Part shown: positions 5,331-6,590 of the stretch, piece after piece
How positions within the stretch are numbered: the first letter of the stretch is position 1
Layout: every line of letters begins with the position of its first letter
DNA from: Spirochaetes bacterium RBG_16_67_19
Lineage (GTDB): Bacteria > Spirochaetota > Spirochaetia > SZUA-6 > DRHE01
Assembly: GCA_001829505.1 (NCBI GenBank)
Contig: MIBK01000173.1
Coordinates: 24,950 to 31,539 of the forward strand
Length of the DNA stretch: 6,590 nt
Direction of reading: 5' to 3'
Program-made: the position numbers and the translations under genes
The notes under the pieces: model-generated
Seen by the model: the letters and a program-made list of their open reading frames with translations, nothing else
What the model was told of the DNA's origin: nothing
The model's database searches: none

Positions 5331-6590
5331 GTGGCCGAAGCGGCTTTTCCAGCGGACTTCCTTTGGGGCGTATCCAGTGCCGCCCACTGCGTGGAAGGCG
5401 CAGCCGGAGGACGGGCCCAAACCATCTGGGAGCCCTTCTGCCGGAAACCCGGCGCTGTTCTGGACGGGGCCGCGGCTGACCAGGCCTGCGACCAGGCGCG
5501 CCGCTGGGACCAGGACCTGGAGATCCTGCGGCGCCTGGGGGTGAACGCCTGCCGCTTTTCGATTTCCTGGGCGCGGGTTCTGGATGCGGGCCTGGACTAT
5601 TACCAGCGGGTGGCCGATTCCCTGCTGGCCGCCGGCATCCGCCCTCTGGCCGTGCTCTATCACTGGGACCTGCCCCAGGCCTTCGAGGAGGCGGGGGGCT
5701 GGCCCAGCCGGGACACGGCCCGACGCTTCGCCGATTACGCCGCTTCCGTGTACGCGGAGCTGGGGGACCGGATCGGCCTGTGGATCACCCACCACGATCC
5801 CTGGGCCTCCGCCTTCCACGGCTACGGCAGCGGCTCCCTGGCCCCGGGCCTGCGCAGCGAGGAGGCCGCGGTCAGCGCCTCGCACGTGCTGCTTCTCTCC
5901 CACGCCCTGGCGGTGCAGGCCTGCGCTCCGCTGCGCCGCCCCGGCTCCCGGTTTGGAATCGCCCTGGGCCTTTCCCCGGTCCTTCCGGCCACCCCCGAGG
6001 ACGAGGAGGCCGCCTTCTGGGCGGACTGCTACCTGAACCGCTGGTGTCTGGACCCCCTCCTGCGCGGGCGCTACCCGGAGGAGCTTCAACAAATATACAC
6101 CGCCCGGCACCCGCGCTGGGACCTGCGCACCGAGGACCTGGACGCCCTGGCCTCCGCTCGGCCGGACTTCCTGGGGGTGAACTACTTCACCTGCCGCCGG
6201 GCGAGCCGGCCCGCGGACCGCGATTCCCTTTTCTCCTTCGCGCGCCCCGAGGGCCTGCCGCGCACCGCCACCGGTTGGGAAATCCGCCCGGAAGGCTTGC
6301 GAGAGCTTCTTCTGCGCCTGGATCGGGACTACGACCACCCCGAACTGCTGATCACGGCCAACGGCGCGGCGCTCGAGGAGACCCCTTCGGAAGAGGGGAT
6401 CGTCGAGGATCAGGAGCGTATTTCCTTTCTTGAGAACCATTTGGTGGAAGCACACCGCTCCTGGCGGGACGGGGCGCGCCTGCGCGGTTTCTTCCCCTGG
6501 GCGCTGCTGGACGGCTTCGAGTGGAGTTTCGGCTATTCCCGCCCCTTCGGCCTGGTCGCGGTGGACCGGCAGACCATGAAGCGCTCCTGG
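5331..6590 (+). CDS. GH1-family beta-glucosidase-like protein with both catalytic glutamates replaced (3' end outside window)
   Basis: The 420 visible residues form a nearly complete glycoside hydrolase family 1 TIM barrel; normal members have about 440-450. The frame is open to the window edge. GH1 landmarks appear in order: FPADFLWG (6-13), RFSISW (75-80), YHWDLPQAF with His111, GGW, WITxxxPW, RYPEEL, GVNYF (282-286), TGWEIRPEGL, GFFPWALLD (W390) and GFEW (395-398). In active GH1 enzymes the acid/base is Glu in the NEP motif. Here that site reads T-H-H-D-P (Asp156, codon 5796-5798). The nucleophile Glu of TENG is Ala343 (ITANG, codon 6357-6359). The sugar-binding Gln of AYQxEG is Cys20 (AHCVEG). 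Standard retaining hydrolysis is therefore not expected. The intact frame and codon use like its neighbours argue against a decaying pseudogene. It could be a carbohydrate-binding or regulatory pseudo-enzyme, or have an altered reaction. There is no signal peptide at the GTG start, so it is probably cytoplasmic. The GH1 fold is firm; the role is unknown. Confidence 0.93.
   Translation, partial: MAEAAFPADFLWGVSSAAHCVEGAAGGRAQTIWEPFCRKPGAVLDGAAADQACDQARRWDQDLEILRRLGVNACRFSISWARVLDAGLDYYQRVADSLLAAGIRPLAVLYHWDLPQAFEEAGGWPSRDTARRFADYAASVYAELGDRIGLWITHHDPWASAFHGYGSGSLAPGLRSEEAAVSASHVLLLSHALAVQACAPLRRPGSRFGIALGLSPVLPATPEDEEAAFWADCYLNRWCLDPLLRGRYPEELQQIYTARHPRWDLRTEDLDALASARPDFLGVNYFTCRRASRPADRDSLFSFARPEGLPRTATGWEIRPEGLRELLLRLDRDYDHPELLITANGAALEETPSEEGIVEDQERISFLENHLVEAHRSWRDGARLRGFFPWALLDGFEWSFGYSRPFGLVAVDRQTMKRSW

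Noticed and set aside
3213..6455. Very long minus-strand open frame opposite recD2 and the GH1 gene
   Set aside because: It is antisense to two genes with clear family motifs, its translation is low-complexity Gly/Ala/Gln/Arg-rich with no recognised domain, and it arises from G/C-rich third positions of the real genes.
5331..6590. The GH1-like gene as a decaying pseudogene
   Set aside because: No stop or frameshift occurs in 420 codons, structural motifs are kept throughout and codon use matches the neighbours. The changes are concentrated at active-site positions rather than spread at random.

Overview
This is a GC-rich bacterial chromosomal window with densely packed genes. Third codon positions are strongly G/C-biased, which also produces many long antisense and out-of-frame shadow ORFs. 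It carries four protein-coding genes, two of them cut by the window edges. I see no RNA gene, insertion sequence, phage gene or CRISPR array. A RecD2-type helicase, MazG and a fused TIGR03960/TIGR03936 radical SAM protein are found scattered across many bacterial phyla. I therefore infer a high-GC bacterium, perhaps from a poorly cultured lineage, but cannot name the phylum from sequence alone.

Layout: positions 2-538 (+) hold the C-terminal two thirds of MazG, a nucleoside triphosphate pyrophosphohydrolase. It runs tail to tail into a large minus-strand gene at 511-3084, and the two coding regions overlap by 28 bp. The minus-strand gene encodes a radical SAM protein of the TIGR03960 type fused to a TIGR03936/DUF2344 domain. 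A divergent intergenic stretch of about 134 bp (3085-3218) contains an 80%-identical 40-bp tandem duplication. It also contains a good sigma-70-like promoter whose predicted start site falls on the GTG of the next gene. That gene, 3219-5327 (+), is a complete RecD2-family DNA helicase. Three bases after its stop begins a glycoside hydrolase family 1 (GH1) protein (5331 to beyond 6590, +), which lacks only its extreme C-terminus.

The main surprise is the GH1 protein. The fold-defining motifs are well kept and the frame is open, but both catalytic glutamates are gone: the acid/base NEP motif reads HDP, and the nucleophile TENG motif reads TANG. Other sugar-contact positions have changed as well. 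It looks like a maintained pseudo-glycosidase or a protein with a re-purposed active site, apparently co-transcribed with a DNA-repair helicase. The second notable point is the likely leaderless expression of recD2. The remaining genes look like ordinary housekeeping functions (nucleotide-pool cleaning, DNA repair, a radical SAM enzyme of unknown substrate), and I see no obvious shared pathway linking all four.
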